Assembly: GCA_002331025.1 (NCBI GenBank)
Contig: DCYG01000024.1
Span: forward strand, 1-64,000
DNA from: Firmicutes bacterium UBA2116
GTDB taxonomy: Bacteria > Bacillota > Clostridia > Tissierellales > Sedimentibacteraceae
Reading direction: 5' to 3'
DNA length: 64,000 nt
In this document: positions 8,256 through 17,652 of the stretch, piece after piece
How positions within the stretch are numbered: position 1 is the stretch's first letter
Layout of the letters: each line of letters starts with the position of its first letter
The notes under the pieces: generated by a model
What the model saw: only the letters and a program-made list of their open reading frames with translations
Databases searched by the model: none
What the model was told of the DNA's origin: nothing
Made by a program: the position numbers and the translations under genes

Positions 8256-9188
8256 ATGTTTTATAGAACAGACTTAGCTTATGAAGCTAATGAATCCTTA
8301 GCCCAAAAGGCAGAAGGCGTTATTTTAAAAACCGAAAATTTTAAACACGGTGAAGTAGTAAAGCTTGAAATAACTGATGAGACGGCAGAAAAATCGGTAG
8401 GTAAAAAAAGAGGTAAATATATAACGTATGAAACAGGAAGTTTAAAAAATTTAAGTAAGGAGTCAAGAGAAGAAGTTATTGACATACTGTGTAATGCAAT
8501 AAAGGAAGTTTCCGACTTGCAAAGAGATAGAATTTTAGTTGTTGGCTTAGGAAACAGAAACATAACAGCGGATGCCTTAGGACCTAAGACGTTAGATAAA
8601 ATTAAGGTTACTCGCCAATTTTTCAAAGCATATAATAAGGATTTTGATGAGGACTTCAACGAAGTGTCCATATTGGAGCCGGGAGTTTTAGGAACTACAG
8701 GAATAGAAACGATTAATACTATCGTTGGCGTAGTTGAAAAAATTAAACCTACATTATTAATAATAATTGATGCACTTGCTTCAAGAAAGATGAGACGTCT
8801 TTGTTCGGTTGTGCAAATTACTGATGCTGGAATTGAGCCGGGCTCAGGAATAGGAAATATGCAGGGCTCGTTGAATGAAGAAACCTTGGGGGTTAAGGTT
8901 GTAGCAATAGGTATTCCTACGGTAGTTGACACAGCAACAATAGTTAATGACACTATTGAAGCAATGGAAGAAGTATTAAAAGACAAGACGGATGATGTAG
9001 GAAGCATAATGGGAATATTAGGTGATTTAGAATATGAAGAAAAGCATATGTTTATAAAGGAAATATTAAGTCCCATGTATGGTGAATCTATTGTAACACC
9101 AAGCTCTGTAGATGAGCTTATGGATAATTTATCGGAGATGCTTGCGTTATCCATCAATAAAGCTGTTCATCCCGGATTTGAATCGTAA
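8256..9188 (+). CDS. gpr: Germination protease GPR
   Basis: A 310-residue spore protease that degrades small acid-soluble proteins during germination (family A25). It begins MFYRTDLAYEANE and keeps the family blocks LVVGLGNRNITADALGP, EPGVLGTTGIET and PGSGIGNMQ. The start is the ATG at 8256, with GGAGG seven bases upstream; the ATG at 8244 sits on that site. GPR is normally made as a zymogen and self-processed near its N-terminus; this region is present. The antisense open frame here is a shadow. Followed by spoIIP. Confidence 0.96.
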   Translation: MFYRTDLAYEANESLAQKAEGVILKTENFKHGEVVKLEITDETAEKSVGKKRGKYITYETGSLKNLSKESREEVIDILCNAIKEVSDLQRDRILVVGLGNRNITADALGPKTLDKIKVTRQFFKAYNKDFDEDFNEVSILEPGVLGTTGIETINTIVGVVEKIKPTLLIIIDALASRKMRRLCSVVQITDAGIEPGSGIGNMQGSLNEETLGVKVVAIGIPTVVDTATIVNDTIEAMEEVLKDKTDDVGSIMGILGDLEYEEKHMFIKEILSPMYGESIVTPSSVDELMDNLSEMLALSINKAVHPGFES

Positions 9189-9296
9189 TATAATTGTAAA
9201 AAATAACAGTATTATTCAGGAAACAATACACATATAAATTAATATATTACTTTTTAAATAATAAATTACTATTAAGAAAATATGTGGAGTTGGATC

Positions 9297-10424
9297 ATGA
9301 AAAGAAAAAGAAGAAATAAGGGCGGAACAAGATTTTATATGATGATGTCAATTATATGCCTGACTGTACTTTTTATTGGATACAGTTATGTTTATAATTT
9401 GTCGGAAAAAAGAAAGTCGGGGCAGGATATTACTACTATATCTATTCTCTACAATGAGGGCAGCGATGAAAGTAAGACAAGTGCCATAGACAAAATTATG
9501 TCCTACTTTAATATATTTTTAGAAAAAACATTCAAGGAAAAAGAGAGCTCAAATAAATTAATAGAAAGCGTTGATAAATCTAACACGGAAGTTTTTAAAA
9601 AAATAGAAAGTAATGAAACAGAAGAAAAAGACTTAGAAATATACAACGAAAGAGAAGAAAAAAAACCTATAACAAATACACCGTTATTTATATCAAGCAA
9701 TCGACATGAAAACTTTTTTAAGATTATAGAATCATCACCGGCTTCAAGAAGCAGCGCCCCAAGAAATATAATAATTGACGCTGCTTCTGTTAATGAAAAG
9801 CTTAATGTTGTGATATTCCATACCCATGCAACAGAAGCATATTTTCCTCATGTTGAAGGTAATTACAGATCCCATGATGAAACTTACAATGTAATGGGCG
9901 TGGGCAACAAAATAACGGGTAATTTGAAAAGCTTGGGAATTGAAGTTAATCATTTAAAGGATTATAATGATTATCCTGATTATAATTCATCTTATGCCAA
10001 TTCAAGCTATGCGGTAAGTCAGGTATTGTCTAATAGCAAGAAAAATGTACTTATAGATATACATAGAGATGGTGCAGAAGAAAATTCAAGCTATGAACAG
10101 TTTTTATCGAGAGTGAAAACAACAATAATAAACGATAAAACCGCAGCGACATGTACATTAGTAGTAGGAGATAAAAACGGAAATTCAGAAGAGCTTAAAA
10201 AAAATGCTCAGCTGCTTTTTAATATATCGGAACAAATGTACCCCGGATTGTTCAGAGATGTAATAGTAAGACCAGGTGCATACTTCAATCAATATTATTC
10301 TGACTACGCATTATTGCTTGAGGTAGGCAGCACTCTGAATCACATAGATGAAGTCAATTATACTATTGAATTATTAACAGATATTATGGTTGAATATATT
10401 GATGAAATAGCTAATACTAATTAG
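9297..10424 (+). CDS. spoIIP: Stage II sporulation protein P
   Basis: A 375-residue membrane-anchored peptidoglycan hydrolase which, with SpoIID and SpoIIM, drives engulfment of the forespore. A basic N-terminus and one transmembrane helix (about 15-35) are followed by a charged linker of about 110 residues, then the SpoIIP amidase/endopeptidase domain with VIFHTHATEAYFP (zinc ligand region), DIHRDGA and ALLLEVGS. The ATG at 9297 has GGAG at good spacing; an in-frame ATG at 9282 does not. Position gpr-spoIIP-lepA matches Bacillus. Confidence 0.95.
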   Translation: MKRKRRNKGGTRFYMMMSIICLTVLFIGYSYVYNLSEKRKSGQDITTISILYNEGSDESKTSAIDKIMSYFNIFLEKTFKEKESSNKLIESVDKSNTEVFKKIESNETEEKDLEIYNEREEKKPITNTPLFISSNRHENFFKIIESSPASRSSAPRNIIIDAASVNEKLNVVIFHTHATEAYFPHVEGNYRSHDETYNVMGVGNKITGNLKSLGIEVNHLKDYNDYPDYNSSYANSSYAVSQVLSNSKKNVLIDIHRDGAEENSSYEQFLSRVKTTIINDKTAATCTLVVGDKNGNSEELKKNAQLLFNISEQMYPGLFRDVIVRPGAYFNQYYSDYALLLEVGSTLNHIDEVNYTIELLTDIMVEYIDEIANTN

Positions 10425-10437
10425 CATACCGATATCG

Positions 10438-10565
10438 TACTATTCTGTCATTCGCAATGAATTCCCAATGTTTGTGACCAAAGGGAGCTGAAACATTGGT
10501 GAATGAGACTGGGAATCTCAGGTTTTAAAAATGAGATCCCTCGCTCACTCGGGATAACCAAAACA
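10438..10565. repeat. Dispersed inverted repeat in spoIIP-lepA gap
   Basis: Contains CTGTCATTC, then GGGAATCTCAGGTTTTAA, then in opposite sense GAGATCCCTCGCTCACTCGG. The same phrases (GTCATTCCGAACG, GGAATCTCAGGTTTAA) occur at 15490-15592. A miniature dispersed repeat is likely. The open frame on the minus strand here is not a gene. Confidence 0.5.
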
Positions 10566-10677
10566 AAGGTTGCCACTATTCCTGAGAATACAGGATGTTT
10601 AGCATAAATAATGCTTTTATATTTATATAAATTTTGATATAATACCCTATATCCGTAAAATAGGGAGGTTACGCTTT

Positions 10678-12483
10678 TTGGACAGAAGAAAATATATAAG
10701 AAACTTTTCGATAATTGCTCATATAGATCATGGAAAATCAACATTGGCAGACAGATTAATAGAAAACACAGGGCTTCTTTCGCATCGTGAAATGCAGGAA
10801 CAAGTTTTGGACAACATGGATTTGGAAAGAGAGAGAGGAATAACGATTAAGCTTCAAACCATGAGCTTACTATACAAAGCTCAGGACGGGCATGATTATA
10901 CGCTTAATCTGATAGATACTCCCGGCCATGTAGATTTTAATTATGAGGTATCAAGGAGTTTGGCTGCCTGCGAAGGAGCCGTATTGGTAGTAGACGCTTC
11001 GCAGGGAATAGAAGCACAGACATTGGCGAATGTTTATCTTGCATTGGATCAAGATTTAGAAATAGTACCGGTTATAAACAAAATAGATTTGCCCAGCGCC
11101 AGACCGGATGAAATAAAAAAAGAAATAGAAGATGTAATCGGTCTTGATTGTGAAAATGCACCTCTAATTTCTGCAAAGGACAATATAAATATTGATAAGG
11201 TTCTTGAAGCAATAGTTAAACAAATACCTGCTCCTTCCGGAGAAGAAGATGCACCTTTAAGAGCATTGGTGTTCGATTCTTATTACGACAGCTACAGAGG
11301 TGTTGTGGCTTTTATAAGAATAAAAGAGGGTCAGGTAAAAAAAGGCGACAGAATTAAAATGATGTCGACAGGTAAGAGCTTTGATGTTACTGAAGTAGGT
11401 GTTATCTCTCCTGCTCAGAAGCCGGTAGCCGCATTGTATTCAGGCGATGTGGGTTATTTGTGTGCAAGTATGAAGGAAGTTAAAAGCTGCCGCGTAGGAG
11501 ATACCATAACAAGTGATTCAAACCCTGCTAAGGAACCACTTCCGGGTTACAAAAAGGTTACATCAATGGTATACTGCGGTATTTATCCTGCTGAGGGTGA
11601 GGAATATAATTCAGTTCGTGACGCATTGGAAAAGCTTCAGGTTAATGACGCTTCCCTGACCTTTGAACCTGAAACATCTATTGCTTTGGGATTTGGCTTC
11701 AGATGCGGTTTCCTAGGCTTATTGCACATGGAAATCATACAAGAGAGACTTGAAAGAGAATTCGATTTAAATATTATTGCAACAACACCGAGTGTTATTT
11801 ACAATGTTTATAAAACAAACGGTGAAATGATAATTTTACAAAATCCTACAAACATGCCTCCTGTACAGGAAATAGATTATATGGAGGAGCCTATTGTCAA
11901 TGCCTCAATAATGACACCTACTGAATATGTTGGAGCAATAATGGAGCTTTGTCAAAACAGAAGAGGAACATTTGAAAATATGGAGTATATGGAAGCAACA
12001 AGGGTAATATTACATTATAAGCTTCCATTGAATGAAGTAATATATGATTTTTTTGACGCATTAAAATCAAGAACAAGAGGATACGCTTCATTAGATTATG
12101 AACTGCATGGATATGTGCGCTCAGAGCTTGTAAAAATGGATATTCTTATAAATGCTGAATTGGTGGATGCATTTTCCATAATAGTTCATGAAGACAAAGC
12201 TTACGAAAGAGGAAGATCGATTGTAGAAAGATTGAAGGATGTAATTCCGAGACATTTATTTGCAGTACCCTTGCAAGCGGCGGTAGGAGGCAAAATTATC
12301 GCCAGAGAAACCGTTAAAGCGCTTAGAAAGGATGTCTTGGCAAAATGCTACGGCGGAGATATAACAAGAAAGAAAAAGCTTCTTGAGAAACAAAAGGAAG
12401 GCAAGAAGCGTATGAGGCAAATAGGCAGCGTGGAAGTTCCACAGGAAGCGTTCTTAGCCGTATTAAAGTTTGATGAAGATTAA
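10678..12483 (+). CDS. lepA: Elongation factor 4 (LepA)
   Basis: A 601-residue translational GTPase that back-translocates or remobilises stalled ribosomes. G motifs are AHIDHGKST (G1), RGITIKLQ (G2), DTPGHVDF (G3) and NKIDLP (G4). The LepA-specific C-terminal domain is complete (RKDVLAKCYGGDITRKKKL). The TTG start is supported by AGGGAGGT eight bases upstream and gives the usual N-terminus. Eleven bases separate it from lemA. Confidence 0.97.
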   Translation: MDRRKYIRNFSIIAHIDHGKSTLADRLIENTGLLSHREMQEQVLDNMDLERERGITIKLQTMSLLYKAQDGHDYTLNLIDTPGHVDFNYEVSRSLAACEGAVLVVDASQGIEAQTLANVYLALDQDLEIVPVINKIDLPSARPDEIKKEIEDVIGLDCENAPLISAKDNINIDKVLEAIVKQIPAPSGEEDAPLRALVFDSYYDSYRGVVAFIRIKEGQVKKGDRIKMMSTGKSFDVTEVGVISPAQKPVAALYSGDVGYLCASMKEVKSCRVGDTITSDSNPAKEPLPGYKKVTSMVYCGIYPAEGEEYNSVRDALEKLQVNDASLTFEPETSIALGFGFRCGFLGLLHMEIIQERLEREFDLNIIATTPSVIYNVYKTNGEMIILQNPTNMPPVQEIDYMEEPIVNASIMTPTEYVGAIMELCQNRRGTFENMEYMEATRVILHYKLPLNEVIYDFFDALKSRTRGYASLDYELHGYVRSELVKMDILINAELVDAFSIIVHEDKAYERGRSIVERLKDVIPRHLFAVPLQAAVGGKIIARETVKALRKDVLAKCYGGDITRKKKLLEKQKEGKKRMRQIGSVEVPQEAFLAVLKFDED

Positions 12484-12494
12484 GAGGTGATAAT

Positions 12495-13061
12495 ATGAAA
12501 AAAGGCTTAATAATATTAATAGCTGTTTTAGTAATCGCAGGTATAGTTGTTATGAGCACATTTGGCAGTTACAATTCATTAGTCGCAATGGATGAAGAAG
12601 TAAACAACCAATGGGCAAATGTTGAAAGTAAGCTTCAATTAAGATTTGATTTGATACCAAATTTAGTTGAAACCGTTAAGGGTGCAATGGCTCATGAGCA
12701 GGAAGTTTTCACGGCAATCGCCGATGCGAGAGCGAGATTGGCAGGTGCAGGCTCTACCGATGAAAAGGTGCAGGCATCTAATGAATTGGAAGGTGCATTG
12801 TCAAGATTATTGGTTGTAGTAGAAAACTACCCTGAGCTTAAGTCCAATCAAAATGTTACAGCATTAATGGATACTCTTGCAGGAACTGAAAACAGAATAT
12901 CAGTGGAAAGGGACAGATATAATGGAGTAGTAAGCAAGTATAATTCTGCTATTAGAAGCTTTCCTAAAAATATAATGGCGGGAATGTTCGGATTTGAAAC
13001 GAGACCGTATTTTGAAGCGTCTCCGGGGGCTGATGTAGCACCAAAAGTAAACTTTGATTAA
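12495..13061 (+). CDS. LemA family protein
   Basis: A 188-residue protein with one N-terminal transmembrane helix (about 4-23) and an extracytoplasmic helical LemA domain containing the family signature VNNQWANVESKLQLRFDLIP. Function is not established. LemA proteins commonly sit beside TPM-domain proteins, as here, and the two genes are 11 bases apart after lepA, so probably co-transcribed. Confidence 0.92.
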   Translation: MKKGLIILIAVLVIAGIVVMSTFGSYNSLVAMDEEVNNQWANVESKLQLRFDLIPNLVETVKGAMAHEQEVFTAIADARARLAGAGSTDEKVQASNELEGALSRLLVVVENYPELKSNQNVTALMDTLAGTENRISVERDRYNGVVSKYNSAIRSFPKNIMAGMFGFETRPYFEASPGADVAPKVNFD

Positions 13062-13072
13062 GGAGTGATACT

Positions 13073-13885
13073 GTGAATAAAAATCGGTTAGCCGTTATGC
13101 TCACAGCATTATTGATAATAACATCAACTGTTGCATACGGACTTAACATTGATTTACCTGAGCCCACAAGAGAATTTTATATAAATGACTTTGCCGGTTT
13201 AATGAATGATGAGTCAAAAAACAATATATTGAAGATTAATCTCAACTATGAAAATACGGAGGAGAAACCTCAGATAGTTGTTGTCACCGTAAAAAGTATG
13301 CAGGGCTTAGATGAAAATACATATTCGGTAAAGCTCTTTGAAGAATGGGAAATAGGAAATAAGGGTTACGATAACGGCGTACTTCTGTTATTGGCATTAG
13401 AGGAAAGAAGAATTAAAATTGAGGTTGGATACGGCTTGGAAGGTGCTATAACGGATTCTGAATCCGGACGAATATTGGATGAATCCTTGGATTATCTTTC
13501 AGAAGGAGATTATTCAACAGGTCTGGAAAATATATTTTATAATTTAGCTATAGAAGTGAATAACGAATATGGTTATAATAATGAAGATATATTTGGTGAT
13601 ATAAAAGTAGAAAATCCGTATGAAGACAGCTCTTCCGATTATGGTTCATTATTCAGGTTAATAGCGTTAATTGTTATAATCATAATAATTAACGGCTTTG
13701 GAGGCGGTAGGAGGAGAAGACGCGGAAGCGTTTTTATGCCTTATTTTATGCCGAGATTCACTAATTTCGGAAGCGGAACACACATAGGCGGTTTTGGTGG
13801 CCGTTCCGGTGGCGGAGGCTTTGGAGGCGGAAGCTTCGGCGGCGGCGGCCGCTCAGGCGGAGGAGGAGCAGGGCGCGGCTTTTGA
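13073..13885 (+). CDS. TPM domain protein (YgcG-like)
   Basis: A 270-residue exported membrane protein. A signal peptide (1-23) precedes a TPM domain (about 30-150; FAGLMNDES, GYDNGVLLLLALEERRIKIEVGYGLEG), a transmembrane helix (about 195-215) and a glycine-rich tail of GGGFGG-type repeats. TPM domains are known from YgcG-like proteins and the plant photosystem II repair factor TLP18.3. Role here is probably cell-envelope related, with LemA. GTG start follows AGGAG. Confidence 0.88.
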   Translation: MNKNRLAVMLTALLIITSTVAYGLNIDLPEPTREFYINDFAGLMNDESKNNILKINLNYENTEEKPQIVVVTVKSMQGLDENTYSVKLFEEWEIGNKGYDNGVLLLLALEERRIKIEVGYGLEGAITDSESGRILDESLDYLSEGDYSTGLENIFYNLAIEVNNEYGYNNEDIFGDIKVENPYEDSSSDYGSLFRLIALIVIIIIINGFGGGRRRRRGSVFMPYFMPRFTNFGSGTHIGGFGGRSGGGGFGGGSFGGGGRSGGGGAGRGF

Positions 13886-13915
13886 CGATGGATTTGCAAT
13901 AGATTAGCGATTGAT

Positions 13916-13972
13916 AAAGAACCTGTAATGAGAGTGCTTAGTCGCACAATACAGGTTCTTTATTGTTTTTTT
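13916..13972 (+). terminator. Terminator after TPM gene
   Basis: Long stem AAAGAACCTGTA/TACAGGTTCTTT followed by a T-rich run. It ends the lepA-lemA-TPM unit and may also serve the opposing gene. Confidence 0.85.
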
Positions 13973-14022
13973 CCATTGATTATCAACTGCCTATTCATTG
14001 CCCATCAACTGCTTATCAATCG

Positions 14023-14499
14023 TTAAGAAATTTTGCCTAAAAAAATAATTTCATCTGTTTCAGAGTTTATTATGGAAAGTCCGTTTTCTTCCCAGTTTGA
14101 AGAGCCAAGATAGCCCAATCTGTCATCCCACGCATCATCGTACTCTTCTTTTGGAACCTTTTCTCCATCAACATAGTATTCAATTGTAGATTCGATTAAT
14201 TTAAAGCCTTCCTGTGATATAAAATCATGTTCATCATAATCGTAATCATCATAATCGTCGTAATCTTCGTCATTGAAATAATCAACATTTGCTTCTGAAT
14301 CAGTATATAGATAACCGTAATTAATAAGATTATAAAGGCATTCATACATTTCGTCCATGCACTCATTGTTGCTGTATGATTCAGCCAATTGATTAAAAAA
14401 ATCCATTATTTCCTGACTTTTTACTTCATATGTAACCTTATCCTTTGTATAGAGCATTTCTTTCCAATCACCGCTTTCATTTGTTATAGTTATTTTCAT
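14023..14499 (-). CDS. Hypothetical acidic protein
   Basis: A 158-residue, strongly acidic soluble protein that I do not recognise. A tract rich in Asp and Tyr near residues 75-92 (DEDYDDYDDYDYDEHD) stands out; the rest is predicted globular with no signal peptide or membrane segment. ATG at 14499 follows a GGGGGG site. Flanking sequence gives no functional clue: a terminator lies behind it and an unrelated hydrolase gene upstream. Confidence 0.65.
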   Translation of the reverse strand: MKITITNESGDWKEMLYTKDKVTYEVKSQEIMDFFNQLAESYSNNECMDEMYECLYNLINYGYLYTDSEANVDYFNDEDYDDYDDYDYDEHDFISQEGFKLIESTIEYYVDGEKVPKEEYDDAWDDRLGYLGSSNWEENGLSIINSETDEIIFLGKIS

Positions 14500-14639
14500 T
14501 GCCAACCCCCCTAATAATAAATATTATTTGTAATATATATTATGAATTTTATAAATTAGGATAATTATTTTAGAATTTTTATAAAAATATTTGGCAATGA
14601 GCTTTAACATTAAGTCGAAATTCAATAAGATTTTAGCGG

Positions 14640-15362
14640 CTACAATTTGATTATTTCACTATTATGGCTTATTTCGATTATATTAGTTGATGTATTTATC
14701 ATGTGATTTTTAAAATCTGAAGTAGTTTTAAAGTTATCCCAGAAATGCATTGGAATAAATACTTCAGGCTGAAGCTTTTCTATGAAGTATTCACCTCCGC
14801 ATTTATAATTCTGTTCCAATCTTCCGTCAACCGGGAAAAAAGCAACATCTATTTTTACATTTAATTTTATAATATCTTCAATAATTGTTTTAAAAGCATC
14901 TTCCATTTCCTTTTCTTCCTCTTCGGTATCATCAGGCCATTTCCACCAATTCAAATCTCCTGCGTGAAATATACGAGTGGCCTCATCATCGATTAAGAAG
15001 CTGACACCCTCATCGGTTGAACCAAATGTATTGATTGTTAAATTGTTAATTTTATTTTCTGTATTTTGCTTTGCAACATATATATTATCAATGTTATTAT
15101 AAAGCTTTATGTCACTGCTTAATATGTAGTATGTATTTGATTTTTCTTCAGTAAGAGAAAAAATACTATGATTAAAGTGATCCTGATGATTGTGTGAAGC
15201 AAAAACATAAAGCGGCTTGGAACTCTTTATAATTTGTTCTAAAAGCTTGTTAAAATCAAAATTTTCTTGTTTATCTTGCTTATTCTTAAAGTAATCAAAC
15301 ATAAAAAATGAATTGTCAGTTTCAACTATAAAGCAACTGTGATATACATAATATATTTTCAT
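14640..15362 (-). CDS. MBL-fold metallo-hydrolase
   Basis: A 240-residue metallo-beta-lactamase-fold protein. The metal-binding motif is FASHNHQDHFN (HxHxDH, about 56-66), followed by FHAGDLNWW and the late histidine in FIPMHFWDN. This layout is of the UlaG-like or small MBL hydrolase type, probably an esterase, lactonase or phosphodiesterase; substrate cannot be told. Monocistronic, with an AGGAG-like site (AAAAGGAGCTT) before the ATG. Confidence 0.82.
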   Translation of the reverse strand: MKIYYVYHSCFIVETDNSFFMFDYFKNKQDKQENFDFNKLLEQIIKSSKPLYVFASHNHQDHFNHSIFSLTEEKSNTYYILSSDIKLYNNIDNIYVAKQNTENKINNLTINTFGSTDEGVSFLIDDEATRIFHAGDLNWWKWPDDTEEEEKEMEDAFKTIIEDIIKLNVKIDVAFFPVDGRLEQNYKCGGEYFIEKLQPEVFIPMHFWDNFKTTSDFKNHMINTSTNIIEISHNSEIIKL

Positions 15363-15489
15363 ATTAAGCTCCTTTTTATTTGTTTTGACTTATCATACCA
15401 TAAATTATTCATATGAAAAAGCGGAATAATAATTTTTAATATAGAAAAAATACATATGTGTTGTTATTATACACAGTCAAAATTTTAAG

Positions 15490-15592
15490 AACACCGCTTT
15501 GTGTTATTCCGAACGATTAAGTCATTGCTATGAAAAAACGTAAATCGTACGTTTTGTCATTCCGAACGTTAGTGAGGAATCTCAGGTTTAAT
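15490..15592. repeat. Dispersed repeat before the helicase gene
   Basis: Within a 326-base gap. GTGTTATTCCGAACGATTAA and GTCATTCCGAACGTTAGTG lie in tandem and end in GGAATCTCAGGTTTAA, matching 10438-10565. AAACGTAAATCGTACGTTT forms a small palindrome between them. No gene is seen in the gap. Confidence 0.5.
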
Positions 15593-15688
15593 ATTTAAAT
15601 TTAGGCAAATTTAGTAAAATATTTATTGTATTAGTTGAACTAACATAGTATAATGAGAAGTTATTAAAAATAAAGGATGAGAAATTTA

Positions 15689-17359
15689 ATGAAAATTGAA
15701 AATGTAAATTTGAATGACAACATTCAAAGAGGCTTGGATGAAATGGGCTTTGTAGAAAGCACCCAAATTCAGCAAGAAGCAATTCCTGTTATACTGGATG
15801 GAAAAGATATAATAGGGCAATCAAATACAGGAACAGGAAAGACTGCAGCTTTTGCAATTCCTATTCTTGAAAAAATAGATAAAGATTTACGTATGCCGCA
15901 GGCACTTATATTACTTCCAACAAGAGAGTTGGCCGTACAAGTGGCAAATGAATTCAGAAAAATCGGCAAATATTTAGAAGGTATTAAAACGGTAACCGTT
16001 TATGGCGGTGCTGATATACGAGAACAAATCAACAAGCTAAAAGGCGGAGCTCAGATAATTGTCGGAACTCCCGGTAGAGTTATCGATTTAATTGACAGAC
16101 GTGTTATTAAGTTAGGTGAATTAAAAATATCGGTTTTGGATGAAGCGGATGAAATGCTTAAAATGGGCTTCAGAGAGGATATAGAACTCATACTCAGCAA
16201 GGTTGAACATCCCGTACAAAACCTTTTGTTTTCAGCTACTATACCGGATGAAATGAAAAAAATCATAAAGAAATTCTTAAATAATCCTGTACCCATAAAG
16301 GTTCTCAGAGAAGGTATAACAGCAAAGGAAGTTAAACAAAGCTATTTTATGGTAAAGCACAGTGATAAGGTGGAAGCTCTTGCAAGGTTAATAGATACCT
16401 ATACACCTAAACTCACATTGGTATTTTGCAATACGAAAAAATCTGTTGATGAATTGTATGACCAATTAATAGACAAGGGATATAATTGCGATAAAATACA
16501 CGGAGACATAAAACAGTCACAGAGATTGGATACTTTAAACAAATTCAACAATGGTTTAATTGATGTTCTTATAGCTACTGATGTGGCTGCAAGAGGCCTG
16601 GACATTAAAGAGGTTGAGGTTGTTATTAACTATGAGGTACCCTCTAAAGAGGACTATTATGTACATCGTATAGGCAGGACAGGTAGAGCAGGCAAAGAAG
16701 GAAGTTCATTCACCTTAGTATCTGCAAAGGAAATGAAAAAAATCGAAGCAATCGAGAAGTATACAAAAAAACCGCTTCGTAAAAGAACTATTCCTACAGT
16801 TGATAAGGTTAATGAAGTAAAGCAGGATAAATTTATAAGAGGTATAGTAGAAGTTATAGAAAAAAATGACTTCAGTGAAAACAGAGAGCTGGCACAAAGG
16901 TTGTTATCTCAGGGTCATGACCCTGAAACTCTGATTGCTGCAATGATGAAAAAGCTTGTAAAATTTGATTACTCTGAAGAAAGAGATTTAAACGATGTAT
17001 TACCTGAAAGAAAGAAGTCACTCCGAAGCAAGGAAAGAAGGATGGAGGATACGGTTAGATTCCATGTAAACCTTGGTAAAAAACAGGGAATAAGACCCGG
17101 AGACATTTTAGGAGCCGTTGCGGGAGAGTGTGATATACCCGGTTCAGATATTGGCGAAATAGAGGTATTAGAAAATTATTCTTTCTTTAATGTAGTATCT
17201 GAGCATAAAAACAGAATACTTAAACATATGGCTGGATCTCAGATAAAGGGTAAGGACGTCATTGTTGAAGTATCAAAGGAAAAGAAGTCAAGACAGAACA
17301 AATTTAAACCATCTGAAGATAAATTTATGTATCAGAGAAAGAAACCAAGAAAAAAATAA
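15689..17359 (+). CDS. DEAD-box RNA helicase with DbpA-type RNA-binding domain
   Basis: A 556-residue ATP-dependent RNA helicase. Motifs in order: SNTGTGKT (I), PTRELAVQ (Ia), VLDEADEML (II), FSAT (III), HRIGRTGRAGKEG (VI). The last 80 residues form a DbpA/CsdA-type RNA-binding domain (GIRPGDILGAVAGECDIPG), which in DbpA/YxiN recognises 23S rRNA; role in ribosome assembly or RNA decay is therefore likely. The start is set at the ATG 15689, with AAGGATGAG upstream, rather than the ATG at 15677 that lies on this site. Ends in a basic tail. Confidence 0.92.
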   Translation: MKIENVNLNDNIQRGLDEMGFVESTQIQQEAIPVILDGKDIIGQSNTGTGKTAAFAIPILEKIDKDLRMPQALILLPTRELAVQVANEFRKIGKYLEGIKTVTVYGGADIREQINKLKGGAQIIVGTPGRVIDLIDRRVIKLGELKISVLDEADEMLKMGFREDIELILSKVEHPVQNLLFSATIPDEMKKIIKKFLNNPVPIKVLREGITAKEVKQSYFMVKHSDKVEALARLIDTYTPKLTLVFCNTKKSVDELYDQLIDKGYNCDKIHGDIKQSQRLDTLNKFNNGLIDVLIATDVAARGLDIKEVEVVINYEVPSKEDYYVHRIGRTGRAGKEGSSFTLVSAKEMKKIEAIEKYTKKPLRKRTIPTVDKVNEVKQDKFIRGIVEVIEKNDFSENRELAQRLLSQGHDPETLIAAMMKKLVKFDYSEERDLNDVLPERKKSLRSKERRMEDTVRFHVNLGKKQGIRPGDILGAVAGECDIPGSDIGEIEVLENYSFFNVVSEHKNRILKHMAGSQIKGKDVIVEVSKEKKSRQNKFKPSEDKFMYQRKKPRKK

Positions 17360-17366
17360 AAAAGTG

Positions 17367-17396
17367 TTGACAAAGCTTTATTGTTAGTAATATAAT
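17367..17396 (+). promoter_or_regulatory. Sigma-A promoter for thrS
   Basis: Perfect TTGACA (17367-17372) and TATAAT (17391-17396) with an 18-bp spacer, just ahead of the T-box leader. Confidence 0.9.
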
Positions 17397-17402
17397 ACTC
17401 AA

Positions 17403-17622
17403 AATGAACTGTGATGGATCGAGTAAAGCAGAAACAGCAATTAAGAGAGGGAAAACATGGCTGGGAGTTTCCTGTGTATGACTGTTTGAAAACTAATCCG
17501 GAGTTAAATCAGAAAGCGTATGCGTAATGATTTGGTATGGATGCCTTAAATCCTTTGAGAAGCAATAAAGGTGGAACCACGATATATTCGTCCTTGAACA
17601 TTTATGTTCAAGGATTTTTTGT
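17403..17622 (+). promoter_or_regulatory. T-box riboswitch (threonine)
   Basis: Leader RNA that senses uncharged tRNA. The T-box core AAAGGTGGAACCACG (17567-17581) is followed by a terminator, stem TCCTTGAACA/TGTTCAAGGA (17591-17614) and a T run. By alignment with the leuS leader the specifier codon is ACT (17492-17494), a threonine codon, in agreement with thrS downstream. Uncharged tRNA-Thr should favour the antiterminator. Confidence 0.92.
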
Positions 17623-17652
17623 TTTTGATTATTAAAAAAATAGGAGGATATT

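Noticed and set aside
8279..9157. 292-codon antisense frame opposite gpr
   Set aside because: Shadow of a strongly conserved gene; low-complexity Ser/Ile-rich translation and no ribosome site.
10448..10744. 98-codon minus frame before lepA
   Set aside because: Covers a dispersed repeat and the lepA start; no homology recognised.
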